Source: Wenxinia saemankumensis (GTDB lineage: Bacteria; Pseudomonadota; Alphaproteobacteria; Rhodobacterales; Rhodobacteraceae). From it: DNA of 64,000 nucleotides. The stretch is taken from the NCBI RefSeq assembly GCF_900141735.1, contig NZ_FQYO01000001.1:434001-498000 (forward strand), in the 5' to 3' direction. This document shows positions 1 through 9,192 of this stretch, one piece after another. Made by a program: the position numbers and the translations under genes. The number at the start of each line of letters is the position of its first letter. Positions within the stretch are counted from its first letter, which is position 1. Below the pieces are notes generated by a model that did no database searches, was not told where the DNA came from, and saw only the letters and a list, made by a program, of their open reading frames with translations.

Positions 1-2029
1 CACGTTCCTCGAGGAAGGTGACGACCATGTCCGAGGGCACGTCGAGATGGCTCGCCACGTGGTAGTTGGCGAGATCGCGCGTGACGACATGGCCGTCGCG
101 GCGGTCCATCTGCATGTCCTCGGTCAGGGCCGAGCCGAGCCCCCAGACCATGCCGCCGATCGCCTGGGAGCGGGCCGTCTTCTCGTTGAGGATCCGGCCC
201 ATCGCCATCACCCCCAGCATCCGGCGCACCCGGACCTCGCCGGTCCATTCGTTGACCGCGACCTCCGCGAAATGCGCGCCGAACCCGGCGGAGAAATGGC
301 TCTCCGCCGTCTTGCCGCCCTCGATGCTGGCCTCGGCCACGATCTCGGTGTCCACGAGTTCGGCCAGCGGCTTCTCGATGTTGCCGCCGCGCGCGATCCC
401 GTCATTCAGCGTCAGGTCGTCCGCCGCGCAGCCCAGCTTCTCGGCGATCCGCTCGCGGATCTCCTTGGCGGCGAGGAAGGTCGACGATCCCGCGGACGAG
501 GCGCCGAACGACCCGCCCGAGCCGGAGGCGCCGGGCAGGTCGGTATCGCCGAGGCGCACCTCGACCGCGTCGACGGGCAGGCCCAGCATCTCGGCCGCGA
601 TCTGGCCGAGGATCGTGTAGGAGCCGGTGCCGATATCCGTCATGTCGGTCTCGACCACGGCGTGGGCGCCGTGCAGCCGCACGCGGGAGGCGGACTTCAC
701 CAGCATGTTCGACCGCGCGGCCGAAGCGACGCCCATCCCGATCAGCCAGTCGCCCTCGCGCCGCGAGCCCGGCGCGCCGCGATCCGCCCAGCCGAAGGCG
801 GCCGCGCCCTCGGTCAGGCAATCGGCGAGCCGGCGGGCCGAATAGGGCTGACCCGTCATCGGATTCTTCTCGGGCAGGTTCTTCAGCCGCAAGTCGACCG
901 GGTCCATGCCCAGCTTGTCCGCCAGCTCGTCGAGCGCCGCCTCGAAGGCGAGCATGCCCACAGCCTCGCCGGGGGCCCGGACCGAACCTGCAGGCGTGGC
1001 GCTGATCCGCGCGACCGTCTGGGTGAAGCTGAGGCCGTCCGCCCCGTAGAGGAACTGCGAGGCCTGCGTGGTCGGCTCGGCGAAGCTCTCGCCGTCGAGA
1101 TTGGAGACGGTGTCGTCATGGCTGATCGCGGTGATGCGACCGTCCCGCGTCGCGCCGAACCGGACGCGCTGCCTGGTCTCGGACCGCCGCAGCACGCTGT
1201 CGAAGACGGTCTGGCGCGGCATGACCACGCGCACCGGGCGGCCCAGCTTCTCTGCCGCGACGCAGGCGGCGACCGCCTCGGGGCCGATGCCCAGCTTCGA
1301 GCCGAAGCCGCCGCCGATATAGGGCGACAGGATCCGGACCTTCGAGGGGTCGATCCCCAGGCTGTCGGCCAGCTCGTTCCTGTTGAAGCGCAGCATCTGC
1401 TGCGAGCCCTTGAGCGTGACGCGGTCCCCGTCCCATTCGGCGAGGGCGGCATGAGGCTCCATCGCGGCAGAGACGTGGGAGGGCGTGGTGAACTCGAGAT
1501 CCACCTTCACCTCGGCCGCGCCCCAGGCGGCGTCGAAATCGCCCGCCGTCTCGGGATCGGCGATCTCGGTGTCCTTCGGCTTGTCCGGAGACACGCCGCC
1601 CGGATCCGTCGTCTCGTAGCGCACCGTCAGCCGCTGCGCGGCGTCGCGCGCGGCCTCGAAGGTCTCGGCCACGACGAGCGCGATGGGCTGGCCGTGGTAA
1701 TGGACCTCGTCGCCCGGCTGGACCGTCGCCTCGCCGGCCATGCCCTGCGTCGGATTGCGGCTGAGGCGCGCATCGGTGACGATCTCGATCACGCCGTCGA
1801 TGTCCGCGATGCCGGCGCGGTCGAAGCCGGCGACCCGGCCGCGCGGGATCGTGGCCCGGACGAGCACGCCATGCGCCATCCGGGCGGGATGCGGCGTGTC
1901 GGCGGCATAGGGCGCGGTGCCCGAAACCTTCAGCTTGCCGTCCCGCCGGGGAAGCGGCTTGCCGATGATGCCCATGCCGGTCTGGTCGAGGAGGCGCGGC
2001 TGCGCCTCGTCCATGGTAAAGTCCTTCAT
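1..2029 (-). CDS. Molybdopterin-binding subunit of a xanthine dehydrogenase-family hydroxylase (PaoC-like), 3' end cut off by window
   Basis: Large catalytic subunit of a three-subunit molybdenum hydroxylase, probably an aldehyde oxidoreductase of the PaoABC kind. The first 676 codons are present and open to the left edge; the C-terminal part lies outside. The ATG at 2029 overlaps the stop of the FAD subunit (ATGA). Visible motifs include [15 protein letters not shown] near the N-terminus, the glycine-rich GGGFGSK loop at about residue 240 and [10 protein letters not shown] at about residue 345, all typical of the Mo-bis-MGD/MCD subunit. The catalytic glutamate of the family sits near the C-terminus and cannot be checked here. 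No XdhC/PaoD-type maturation factor is visible; it may lie beyond the left edge. Aldehyde specificity is inferred from the subunit layout; xanthine or isoquinoline substrates are not excluded. Confidence 0.93.
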   Translation of the reverse strand, partial: MKDFTMDEAQPRLLDQTGMGIIGKPLPRRDGKLKVSGTAPYAADTPHPARMAHGVLVRATIPRGRVAGFDRAGIADIDGVIEIVTDARLSRNPTQGMAGEATVQPGDEVHYHGQPIALVVAETFEAARDAAQRLTVRYETTDPGGVSPDKPKDTEIADPETAGDFDAAWGAAEVKVDLEFTTPSHVSAAMEPHAALAEWDGDRVTLKGSQQMLRFNRNELADSLGIDPSKVRILSPYIGGGFGSKLGIGPEAVAACVAAEKLGRPVRVVMPRQTVFDSVLRRSETRQRVRFGATRDGRITAISHDDTVSNLDGESFAEPTTQASQFLYGADGLSFTQTVARISATPAGSVRAPGEAVGMLAFEAALDELADKLGMDPVDLRLKNLPEKNPMTGQPYSARRLADCLTEGAAAFGWADRGAPGSRREGDWLIGMGVASAARSNMLVKSASRVRLHGAHAVVETDMTDIGTGSYTILGQIAAEMLGLPVDAVEVRLGDTDLPGASGSGGSFGASSAGSSTFLAAKEIRERIAEKLGCAADDLTLNDGIARGGNIEKPLAELVDTEIVAEASIEGGKTAESHFSAGFGAHFAEVAVNEWTGEVRVRRMLGVMAMGRILNEKTARSQAIGGMVWGLGSALTEDMQMDRRDGHVVTRDLANYHVASHLDVPSDMVVTFLEER

Positions 2030-3048
2030 GCCGGAATCCTCGCGGTGTCGACGCCGTGGGCGCTCTCGCTGAGGCCCGTGGCCTCGCGCAGCGCGGCGAT
2101 CAGGGTGCGCCGCAGCAGCGGGCGCTTGTACTCGGTATCGGGATGGGGGGCCGGCGCGGCGGTCAGCGCCTCGCCCGCCCGGGCGAAGAGATCGTCCGAC
2201 GGCGCCTGGCCGACCAGCATCTCCTCGACCGCGTGGTTCATCCAGGGATGCGGTGCGATACTGCCGTAGGCGAGGCTCGCTTCCGCGATCCGGCCGTCCT
2301 CGACCTTGACGATGGCCGCGACGGAGACGAGCGCGAAGGCGTAGGAGGCGCGGTCGCGCACCTTGCGGTAGGTCTGCTTCGTCCCGGCCCGGGGCGCGGG
2401 CAGAAGGACAGCGGTGACGATGTCGTCGGGGGCCAGCACCGTCTCGATGTCGGGGCTGTCGCCGGGGCCCCGGTAGAATTCGTGCATCGGAACCGTCCGG
2501 ATCTCGCCCGAGGCGGCGCGGATCTCGACCGAGGCCTGCAGCGCCGTCAGCGCCGTCGCCATGTCCGAGGGATGCGCGGCGAGGCAGTCCGGCGACGTGC
2601 CGAAGAGCGCGAGCATCCGCCCCGCCCCGCCCTGCGCGGCGCAGCCGGTGCCGGGCGCGCGCTTGTTGCAGGCCTGCGAGGTGTCGTAGAAATAGGGGCA
2701 GCGCGTGCGCTGCAGCAGGTTGCCGCCCGTGGTCGCCTTGTTGCGGATCTGGGCAGAGGCGCCGGCGAGGATCGCCCGGCTCAGCAGCGGCCAGCCGGCG
2801 CGGATGCGGGAATCGCCCGCAAGATGCGTGTTCGTCACCAGCGCGCCGATCCGCAGATTTTCGCCGTCGGCCTCGATGGCGGACAGCCCGTCCAGCCGGG
2901 TGATGTCGACGAGGCGCTCGGGCGTCATCACCTGGATCTTCATCAGGTCGAGCAGGTTGGTGCCGCCCGCGATGATCGCCGCCTCGCGCCCAAGCGCGCC
3001 AGCGGCATCGCCGATCTCGCCGGATTGATGGAAGTCGAAGCTGCGCAT
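2026..3048 (-). CDS. FAD-binding subunit of the molybdenum hydroxylase (PaoB-like)
   Basis: 340-residue FAD subunit passing electrons between the Fe-S and FAD centres of the neighbouring hydroxylase. The FAD-binding signature [13 protein letters not shown] lies at residues 25-37 and [10 protein letters not shown] at 106-115. A cysteine-rich insert follows (C116, C126, C135, C154), which matches the extra [4Fe-4S] cluster of the E. coli PaoB class rather than plain xanthine dehydrogenase. I chose the ATG at 3048 because it gives the normal MRSFDF-type N-terminus and overlaps the stop of the 2Fe-2S gene by four bases (ATGA). An upstream in-frame extension to 3258 lies inside that gene and is not credible. 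The three genes form one tightly coupled operon. Confidence 0.93.
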   Translation of the reverse strand: MRSFDFHQSGEIGDAAGALGREAAIIAGGTNLLDLMKIQVMTPERLVDITRLDGLSAIEADGENLRIGALVTNTHLAGDSRIRAGWPLLSRAILAGASAQIRNKATTGGNLLQRTRCPYFYDTSQACNKRAPGTGCAAQGGAGRMLALFGTSPDCLAAHPSDMATALTALQASVEIRAASGEIRTVPMHEFYRGPGDSPDIETVLAPDDIVTAVLLPAPRAGTKQTYRKVRDRASYAFALVSVAAIVKVEDGRIAEASLAYGSIAPHPWMNHAVEEMLVGQAPSDDLFARAGEALTAAPAPHPDTEYKRPLLRRTLIAALREATGLSESAHGVDTARIPA

Positions 3049-3548
3049 CACTTCACCTCCCGCGACATGGCGATCGCCTCGCGGATCATCGGGTAGGCCG
3101 AGCAGCGGCAGAGATTGCCGCTCATTCGCTCGGCGATCTCGGCATCGTCGAAGGTCGGGGCCTCGAGATCGGCCGAGACGTAGGAAGGCGCGCCCTTCTT
3201 CACTTCCTCGAAGAGGGCGGTGGCCGACATGATCTGGCCCGGCGTGCAGTAGCCGCACTGGTAGCCGTCGCTTTCGACGAAGGCCTTCTGCAGGGCGTTC
3301 AAGGTCTCGGGCGTGCCGATCCCCTCGATCGTGGTGACCTCGTCGCCGTCATGCATCGCGGTGAGGCAGAGGCAGGAATTGACACGCTCGCCGTTCAGCA
3401 GGACCGTGCAGGCGCCGCACTGACCGTGATCGCAGCCCTTCTTGGTGCCGGTCAGGCCGAGGCCGTCGCGCAGGGTGTCGAGAAGGGTCTGGCGCGCGTC
3501 GTGGTCGACCTCGCGCGTCTGCCCGTTGACCGTCAGGCTGGTCTGCAT
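3048..3548 (-). CDS. 2Fe-2S subunit of the molybdenum hydroxylase (PaoA-like)
   Basis: 166-residue ferredoxin-type subunit. The plant-type [2Fe-2S] cysteines are C39, C44, C47 and C59, and the C-terminal all-alpha cluster is bound by C98, C101, C147 and C149 ([10 protein letters not shown] and [10 protein letters not shown]). It carries electrons from the molybdenum site to FAD. Unlike E. coli PaoA there is no twin-arginine signal peptide, so the complex is probably cytoplasmic. First gene of the operon: ATG at 3548, stop overlapping the next start by four bases. Assignment to the family is certain; the physiological substrate is not. Confidence 0.94.
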   Translation of the reverse strand: MQTSLTVNGQTREVDHDARQTLLDTLRDGLGLTGTKKGCDHGQCGACTVLLNGERVNSCLCLTAMHDGDEVTTIEGIGTPETLNALQKAFVESDGYQCGYCTPGQIMSATALFEEVKKGAPSYVSADLEAPTFDDAEIAERMSGNLCRCSAYPMIREAIAMSREVK

Positions 3549-3767
3549 GGGTGTCTCCGGATTGTTGGACCGCGGCTGCCGGGCGACAGGGCCGCTACGC
3601 GAGGCACAACCTCGGGCACGGCGATGCGTTCCACCCCGGGGCGTTTCCGTGGCGGAGCGGCGCGCCTGCCGCGCCCGCGGGACGATCGGGCGCGGGGGCG
3701 GCGCGGAACGGGAACCCGGATCCTCGGGGGTGGCGGCCCCGCCCCTGCCGGGGGAGGGCCGCGGGCG

Positions 3768-4523
3768 TCAGCCCTTCTCCTTCCAGCGGACCATCTGGCG
3801 CAGCACGCCGTGGAGGATCTGGGCGTCCGCGCGGGTCAGCGGCATCCGGCTCCACAGGTTGCGGAGCGCCATCTTCATCGACGGGGCCTTGGCCTCGGGA
3901 AAGAAGAAGCCGGCGCGGTCCAGCGTGTCCTCGTAATGGTTGGCGAGGGCGGCGATCTCGGTCTGGGTCGCGCGCTCGGTCCCGGCCATCTCCTCGCGGA
4001 TCTGCGGCACCTCGGCGCTGGCGCGGCGCCACTCGTAGGCCATCAGCAGGACGCATTGCGCCAGGTTGAGCGAGGGGAATTCGGGATTCACGGGCACGCT
4101 GACGATCACGTTGGCACGGGCGATGTCGTCGTTCTCCATCCCCGCGCGCTCGGGACCGAAGAGGATGGCGACCCTCTCGCCCCGGGCCGTGCGGGCGGCG
4201 GCGTCGCGCATCGCGGCCTCAGGCGTCATCACAGTCTTGGTGAGGCCGCGCGGCCGGGCGGTCGTGGCGTAGACGAAGGCGCAGTCGGCGACCGCGCCGT
4301 CCGTCCCGTCGAAGAGCTGCGCATCGTCCAGCACCCGCCCCGCCCCGCTGGCCATCGCGACCGAGGCGGGATTGGGCCAGCCGTCGCGCGGCGCGACGAG
4401 GCGCATCCGGTCGAGACCGAAATTCCACATCCCCCGCGCCGCCGCGCCGATGTTCTCGGCCATCTGCGGGCGGATCAGGACGAAGGCGGGGCGGGTCGGG
4501 GCCCGGGGGGCGTCGGTGCTCAT
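3768..4523 (-). CDS. trmJ: tRNA/rRNA 2'-O-methyltransferase, TrmJ-like SPOUT family
   Basis: 251-residue SpoU/SPOUT methyltransferase. The N-terminal motif PAFVLIRPQMAENIGAAARG (residues about 12-31) is motif 1. ILFGPERAGMENDDI and VPVNPEFPSLNLAQCVLLMAYE are the knot-forming motifs 2 and 3 that bind S-adenosylmethionine. The arrangement and length match TrmJ, which methylates position 32 of the tRNA anticodon loop. The C-terminal helical extension (TRADAQILHGVLRQMVRWKEKG) is the TrmJ dimer/tRNA-binding tail. It is transcribed in the same direction as the molybdenum hydroxylase but separated from it by 219 bases, so it is probably independent. LasT-like paralogues look similar, so the exact RNA target is inferred. 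Confidence 0.88.
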   Translation of the reverse strand: MSTDAPRAPTRPAFVLIRPQMAENIGAAARGMWNFGLDRMRLVAPRDGWPNPASVAMASGAGRVLDDAQLFDGTDGAVADCAFVYATTARPRGLTKTVMTPEAAMRDAAARTARGERVAILFGPERAGMENDDIARANVIVSVPVNPEFPSLNLAQCVLLMAYEWRRASAEVPQIREEMAGTERATQTEIAALANHYEDTLDRAGFFFPEAKAPSMKMALRNLWSRMPLTRADAQILHGVLRQMVRWKEKG

Positions 4524-4632
4524 GGGGGCGGGCTTTAGGGCCCGGCCGGGATCGGGGCAAGGCCGGGTTCGGGGCCGGTCGCCCCCGCGGGCCCGGCGCG
4601 GCGCGTCCCGCTGCGCGCGGGTGCCGCCCCCC

Positions 4633-4896
4633 TCAGCCCGTGCGCCCGGCCCGCCCGCCGCGGCGGCGGGGCGGCGCCGCCTCGTCGAGGCCGCGGGACA
4701 GCACCTCGGTCATCGGGTGGGCGGGATGGGCGCCCCGGTGACGGGCCAGCATCTCGGCGATGGCGCGGGGCGCGTCCTGCCCGTCGGGCAGCCCCATCGC
4801 CCAGTCGAGGAAGATCGACCGGCATTCGGGGGCGGTGATGCCCTCGATCCGGTAGGATTCGGCGATCAGGTCGCGCGGGTCGAGGGGATCCTTCAT
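4633..4896 (-). CDS. Small conserved-looking protein of unknown function, translationally coupled to glnE
   Basis: 87-residue protein that I do not recognise. Its ATG at 4896 overlaps the stop of glnE (4-base ATGA), so it is almost certainly co-translated with it. The N-terminal 70 residues are well-mixed, acidic and predicted helical (MKDPLDPRDLIAESYRIEGI at the start, then DWAMGLP and AEMLARHRGAHPAHPM). The last 17 residues are an Arg/Pro/Gly tail. There is no signal peptide or membrane segment. Codon use resembles its neighbours. Coupling to the adenylyltransferase suggests, but does not show, a role near nitrogen control. Confidence 0.72.
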   Translation of the reverse strand: MKDPLDPRDLIAESYRIEGITAPECRSIFLDWAMGLPDGQDAPRAIAEMLARHRGAHPAHPMTEVLSRGLDEAAPPRRRGGRAGRTG

Positions 4897-7748
4897 GGCG
4901 GGCTCTCCAGCAGCCGGTCGAACGCGGCGGAGGCCGCGGCGCCCGCCTCCTCCATCGCTAGCCCCAGCGCCTCGGTGCTGTCGAGACCCGTGCTGCGCAG
5001 GACGAACCGGCAACCGCCCGTTCCCAGCTCCTCGGGGTGGAGCGCGCCGCCGGTCAGGAGCCGCGCCGCCGATTGCAGCGACCAGAAGAGATCGTCCGCG
5101 CGCGACAGGGCAGCCCGGTCCGCCGCCGCGAGCCCCTGCGCCATCCCGCCCTGTTCCGCCCCGCCCTGCCCCGTCCCGCCCTGCCCCTTCCTGGCCGAGC
5201 CCGGATCGGTCCGGCCAACGGCGATCTGGCCCGGCACGTCCCGCACCGGCGCGCCGGCCAGCAGCGCGACGGTCTGGGCGGCGAGCTCCACCTCCATCAG
5301 GCGGCCGGGGCCGAACTTGGCGTCCCATCGGCCTTGCGGCGGCTTGGCCTCCCTCAGCCGCGCGCGCATCGCGGCCACGTCCTCGCGCAGGCTCGCCCCC
5401 TTCGCCTTCTCGATCAGCACGGCACGGCGGATCTCCTCGACCTCGGCGCAGAGGCCGGGATCGCCGGCGATGCCGCGCGCGCGGGTCAGGGCGAGATGCT
5501 CCCAGGTCCAGGCCTCGCCGCGCTGGTAGCTCTCGAACCCCGCGAGCGAGGTGGCGACGGGCCCCTGCCGGCCCGACGGACGCAGGCGCATGTCGACCTC
5601 GTAGAGCCGCCCCTCGGCCATCGGGGCGGAAAGCGCGGTGACGAGCGACTGGGTGAGCCGCGCGAAATAGGTGCGGGCGGGGAGCGGGCGGCGGCCCTCG
5701 GACGCCTCCTGCCCGGCCGCGTCGTAGATCACGATGAGATCGAGATCGCTGGCCGCATTGAGCCGCCCCGCGCCGAGAGAGCCCATGCCGAGGACCATCG
5801 CGCCGCGGCCCGGCGCGGGGCCGTGCCGGCGGGCGAACTCGGCGCCGACGACCGGCCAGAGCGCGGCGATCACCGCCTCGGCGAGGTCGGCATATTGCGC
5901 GCCCGCCTCGGTGGCCGGGATCAGGCCGCGCACCTGGTGCACGCCGGTGCGGAAATGCCATTCCTTCATCCAGGCCCGCGCGCGGTCGAGGCGGGCCTCG
6001 TAGTCCGGCACGAGGGCGAGCGTGCGTGCCAGTTCCTCGGTCAGGGCCGCGGCCCCCGGCCAGGGGGCGAAGAAATGGCCCGCGATCACCGCGTCCAGCA
6101 CCCGCGCGTTCGACGACAGGTAGCGGGCCAGCGCGGGGGCGGTGGCGCAGATCTCGGCCAGGAGGGCGATCAGGTTCGGGTTCGCCTCGAACAGCGAGAA
6201 GAGCTGCACGCCCGCCGGCAGCCCGGCGAGGAAGGCGTCGAAGGCGGCCAGCGCCTCTTCCGGGCGGGCGGCCTGTTCCAGCCGGGCGAGGATCTCGGGC
6301 TCCACTCGGCGGAAGATCTCGCCCGCACGGGGCGAGCGGAGGGCGGGATAGGACGGCCAGCGCGCGACGATCTCGGTCCCGAAGGCGGGACGCGGCGCCG
6401 CGCCGTCACCGCCGTTCGGGGCGAAGAACTCCTCGGTCGTGGCGTGGACCGCCTCGAGCCTGTCCTTCAGCGCGGCCTCGAGCGCGGCGCGCTCCTGCCC
6501 GCAGAAGGCAGCAAGCCGGTCCCACCCCTCGGCCGTCTCGGGCAGCTCCTGCGTCTGGGTGTCGGCGATCATCTGCAGGCGATGCTCGATCTCGCGGTGA
6601 AAGCGGTAATGCCCGGTCAGGGCTCCGGCCACGTCCGCGGGGATCCACCCCGCCGCGGCCAGCCGGTCGAGCGCCGGGACCGTGCCGCGCACCCGCAGGG
6701 AGCGGTCGCGCCCGCCCGCGATCAGCTGCCGCGTCTGGGCGAAGAACTCGATCTCGCGGATGCCGCCGCGCCCCAGCTTCATGTCGTGGCCGGGCAGGGA
6801 GAGCGGCCCGCCGAGGCCCTTGTGATCGCGGATCCGCAGCCGCATGTCGTGCGCGTCCTGGATCGCGGCGAAGTCGAGATGCCGCCGCCAGACGAAGGGG
6901 GTCAGCGTGTCCTGGAACCGCTCCCCCGCCGCGACCGCGCCGGCCGCGGACCGCGCCTTGATCCACGCCGCCCTCTCCCACGTGCGGCCGACGCTTTCGT
7001 AATAGGTCTCGGCCCCCGCCATCGCCATGGCGACGGGCGTGACGCTGGCATCGGGGCGCAGCCGCAGGTCGGTGCGGAAGACGTAGCCCTCGGCCGTGAC
7101 ATCGCTCATCGTCTGGGCCAGCTTGCGGACCACGGCGACGAAGCCCGCCCGCGTCTCGGGATAGTCCTCGCGGCTGATGCGGCTCTCGTCGAAGAGGCAG
7201 ATCAGGTCGATGTCCGAGGAATAGTTCAGCTCGAAGGCGCCCATCTTGCCCATGGCGAAGATGGCGAGGCCCCCGGCATCGGCCACGTCCTCCTCTCCCA
7301 GCCCCGGCATCCGGCCGCGCGCGATGCGCTGCCCGACCAGCAGCGTCGCGGCCCGGTGAAGGGCCGTGTCGGCGAGGCGGGTCAGCGCGCCCGTCACCTC
7401 CTCCAGCGGCCAGGCGCCGGAGAGGTCGGCGAGAGCGGCGATCAGCGCGACCCGCCGCTTCGCCTGCCGCAGCCCGGCGTCGAGCTCGCCGAGGTCGAGC
7501 GCCTCGATCCCGGCCAGCACGCCGTCCACCGCCCCCTCGGGGTCGTCGAGGGCGGGGCCCAGCCATTCCGCCTCGCGCGCGATCAGCCCGGCGAGATAGG
7601 GGCTGCACCCGGCGGTGCCGGCGATCAGGTCGCGCAGCCCCTCCCCGCCGGGATCGAAGCAGTCCAGCGCCTCGCGCCCCCTGTCGGCATCGAAGGGGCG
7701 CGGCGCGCGGGTCTGCCGGGCGGCGAGGCTGCGGATCGGGGGGGGCAT
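4893..7748 (-). CDS. glnE: Bifunctional glutamine synthetase adenylyltransferase/adenylyl-removing enzyme
   Basis: 951-residue enzyme that adenylylates and deadenylylates glutamine synthetase in response to PII and glutamine. Two nucleotidyltransferase domains are evident: an N-terminal one with AMGKMGAFELNYSSDIDLIC (adenylyl-removing half) and a C-terminal one with LGMGSLGAGRLNAASDLDLI (adenylylating half). The acidic residues of both SDxDL motifs are present. The ATG at 7748 gives the usual family length; upstream frame extension reads into non-coding sequence. An insert of three near-identical five-residue GQGG-type units lies at about residues 853-868, encoded by a 15-bp tandem repeat in the C-terminal regulatory region. 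The coupled small gene follows directly. Confidence 0.95.
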   Translation of the reverse strand: MPPPIRSLAARQTRAPRPFDADRGREALDCFDPGGEGLRDLIAGTAGCSPYLAGLIAREAEWLGPALDDPEGAVDGVLAGIEALDLGELDAGLRQAKRRVALIAALADLSGAWPLEEVTGALTRLADTALHRAATLLVGQRIARGRMPGLGEEDVADAGGLAIFAMGKMGAFELNYSSDIDLICLFDESRISREDYPETRAGFVAVVRKLAQTMSDVTAEGYVFRTDLRLRPDASVTPVAMAMAGAETYYESVGRTWERAAWIKARSAAGAVAAGERFQDTLTPFVWRRHLDFAAIQDAHDMRLRIRDHKGLGGPLSLPGHDMKLGRGGIREIEFFAQTRQLIAGGRDRSLRVRGTVPALDRLAAAGWIPADVAGALTGHYRFHREIEHRLQMIADTQTQELPETAEGWDRLAAFCGQERAALEAALKDRLEAVHATTEEFFAPNGGDGAAPRPAFGTEIVARWPSYPALRSPRAGEIFRRVEPEILARLEQAARPEEALAAFDAFLAGLPAGVQLFSLFEANPNLIALLAEICATAPALARYLSSNARVLDAVIAGHFFAPWPGAAALTEELARTLALVPDYEARLDRARAWMKEWHFRTGVHQVRGLIPATEAGAQYADLAEAVIAALWPVVGAEFARRHGPAPGRGAMVLGMGSLGAGRLNAASDLDLIVIYDAAGQEASEGRRPLPARTYFARLTQSLVTALSAPMAEGRLYEVDMRLRPSGRQGPVATSLAGFESYQRGEAWTWEHLALTRARGIAGDPGLCAEVEEIRRAVLIEKAKGASLREDVAAMRARLREAKPPQGRWDAKFGPGRLMEVELAAQTVALLAGAPVRDVPGQIAVGRTDPGSARKGQGGTGQGGAEQGGMAQGLAAADRAALSRADDLFWSLQSAARLLTGGALHPEELGTGGCRFVLRSTGLDSTEALGLAMEEAGAAASAAFDRLLESPP
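5146..5190. repeat. 15-bp in-frame tandem repeat inside glnE (3 units)
   Basis: Three consecutive 15-bp units, each beginning CCGCCCTG on the + strand, at 5146-5160, 5161-5175 and 5176-5190. They encode GQGG-like pentapeptides on the minus strand, so unit gain or loss would keep the reading frame. Confidence 0.85.
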
Positions 7749-7947
7749 GGCACCTCTCGGGGCGGGTCGGGGGCAGGCTAGGGCCCGCGGCCGGGGCGGG
7801 CAACCGCGGCGGGGCGGCCGTCGCGGGGCCCCGGGCCGTCGAGGCGGTCGCGGCCTTCCCCCGGCGGCCCGCAGGACGGGCCACACTGGCGCCCGGCCCC
7901 GCGGTATGGTCAATCCCGGGACCAGCACAGAGCCGAGAGGGACGACC

Positions 7948-8415
7948 ATGAGCAAAAGCCTCGCCCGCGTGGCCGCCGCCCTGCAGGAGGCGGGGCTGAC
8001 CGAGGGCCCGCGCGAGGTCGGCGAAAGCCGGATGGCGCTGCAGGCCGCCCGGGCCGTGGGCTGCGAGCTCGACCAGATCGCCAAGTCCATCGTCTTCGTC
8101 GGCGCGCGCAGCCGGAGGACCTACCTCTTCCTCACCGCCGGGGGGAATCGCGTCTCGCCCGAGAAGGCGGCCGATCTGGTAGGCGAGCCGCTGGCCGCCG
8201 CGAACGGGGCCGAGGTGCGCGAGAGGACGGGTTTCGCGATCGGGGGCGTCTCGCCGGTGGGCGCGACGGGGCCGATGACGATCCTGCTCGACCCGCGCCT
8301 GACGGGGTTCGACATCGTCTGGGCGGCGGCGGGCACGCCGCGCCACGTCTTCCCGATCTCTCCCGCCGATCTGCAGCGGATCACCGGCGCGGCGCCCGGC
8401 GACTTCACCGAATAG
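7948..8415 (+). CDS. YbaK/EbsC-family aminoacyl-tRNA deacylase
   Basis: 155-residue trans-editing protein of the YbaK/ProX superfamily, which hydrolyses mischarged aminoacyl-tRNAs (typically Cys- or Ala-tRNA(Pro)). The family core QIAKSIVFVGA with its conserved lysine lies at about residues 44-54. It is followed by FLTAGGNRVS, then GFAIGGVSPVG (95-105) and DPRLTGFDIVWAAAGTPRHVF near the C-terminus. The ATG at 7948 follows a GAGAGGGACGA purine run that serves as ribosome site. It is transcribed divergently from glnE. Which mischarged tRNA it edits cannot be told from sequence alone. Confidence 0.9.
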   Translation: MSKSLARVAAALQEAGLTEGPREVGESRMALQAARAVGCELDQIAKSIVFVGARSRRTYLFLTAGGNRVSPEKAADLVGEPLAAANGAEVRERTGFAIGGVSPVGATGPMTILLDPRLTGFDIVWAAAGTPRHVFPISPADLQRITGAAPGDFTE

Positions 8416-8469
8416 CGCGAAAACTTCCCCAGCGTCATCAGGCGGTTGGAAACCAAGGCCGACCGGGCA

Positions 8470-8486
8470 TGTGAAAAACCTTCACA
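8470..8486. promoter_or_regulatory. Operator-like inverted repeat, copy 1
   Basis: TGTGAA-N5-TTCACA, flanked by A and T to give ATGTGAA/TTCACAT arms. It lies immediately upstream of a candidate -35 box. A second copy with identical arms lies 59 bp downstream. The binding factor is unknown; the spacing (N5 between six-base arms) is one base too wide for a CRP site. Confidence 0.6.
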
Positions 8487-8493
8487 TCCACTC

Positions 8494-8522
8494 TTGAAGG
8501 CGCCGGCCGCCCTGCCGATATC
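8494..8522 (+). promoter_or_regulatory. Candidate sigma-70-type promoter of the DUF2852 gene
   Basis: TTGAAG (8494-8499), 17-bp spacer, GATATC (8517-8522). It sits exactly between the two inverted-repeat operators and about 60 bp before the ATG at 8584. Confidence 0.45.
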
Positions 8523-8528
8523 CCGTCA

Positions 8529-8545
8529 TGTGAAGGCCGTTCACA
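8529..8545. promoter_or_regulatory. Operator-like inverted repeat, copy 2
   Basis: TGTGAA-N5-TTCACA with the same arms as copy 1 and a different centre (GGCCG rather than AAACC). It would overlap the transcription start of the candidate promoter, a repressor-like position. Confidence 0.6.
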
Positions 8546-8583
8546 TCCGAGCGGGCCACGACAGACCGGGAGGTCAGACGACG

Positions 8584-9039
8584 ATGAGTTCCTACGATAC
8601 CCACCCCCCGCGGCACCGCGCGGACGACCTGACGGTGCAGGCGAAGACCTGGCTGGGCAAGACCGAAGCCTGGCTCGACGACCGCGGCAAGGGCGCGTGG
8701 ATCGCCGCCATGGTCCTCGGCTTCATCGCCTTCTGGCCGATCGGCCTCGCCCTTCTCGCCTACATGATCTGGAGCAAGCGCATGTTCTCCTCGAATTGTT
8801 CGTCCCGCCGGTCCCGGCGATCCGCCCGCAGCTTCCGCGGCACCGGCAACGCCGCGTTCGACGCCTACCGCAGCGACACCCTGCGCCGTCTCGAGGACGA
8901 GCAGGCCGAGTTCGAGGCCTTCCTCGCCCGGCTGCGCGAGGCCCGCGACAAGGCGGAGTTCGACGAGTTCATGGACGAGCGTGCCAAGCGGGCGGGCCGC
9001 CCCACCGGCGGCGACGATCCCGAGCGCGACGCGGCCTGA
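8584..9039 (+). CDS. DUF2852 family membrane protein
   Basis: 151-residue protein of the alphaproteobacterial DUF2852 family; function unknown. One strong transmembrane segment (about residues 40-60: WIAAMVLGFIAFWPIGLALLAYMIW) is followed by a basic Ser/Arg patch (about 68-84). A long charged helix (about 90-135) with DTLRRLEDEQAEFEAFLARL follows, likely coiled coil and cytoplasmic. The ATG at 8584 is chosen over an upstream in-frame start at 8446 because the latter would read through the promoter and both operators. The gene stands alone with its own promoter and ends at a strong hairpin. Confidence 0.88.
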   Translation: MSSYDTHPPRHRADDLTVQAKTWLGKTEAWLDDRGKGAWIAAMVLGFIAFWPIGLALLAYMIWSKRMFSSNCSSRRSRRSARSFRGTGNAAFDAYRSDTLRRLEDEQAEFEAFLARLREARDKAEFDEFMDERAKRAGRPTGGDDPERDAA

Positions 9040-9046
9040 CGGGCAA

Positions 9047-9074
9047 GGGCCGTTCCCTATCGGGGGGACGGCCC
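9047..9074 (+). terminator. Hairpin after the DUF2852 gene (terminator-like, no U-tract)
   Basis: An 11-bp stem (GGGCCGTTCCC pairing with GGGGACGGCCC, one G-U) with a six-base loop begins 8 bases after the stop codon. No T-run follows, so it may act as a weak terminator or 3' stabiliser. Confidence 0.5.
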
Positions 9075-9192
9075 GTCCGGCCCCGGCGCGCGGACGGAGG
9101 GGCGCAGGCCCCGCCCCCCGCGCCCACTCTCCCCCTTCACCGGCCGCGTTCCGGCCCCCATCTCACCCCCCATGCAGACCGAGAGAACCAGG

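Noticed and set aside
8470-8545. Twin repeats as CRP sites
   Set aside because: CRP sites are TGTGA-N6-TCACA; here the equivalent spacing is seven, an odd-centred palindrome, so a different regulator is more likely.
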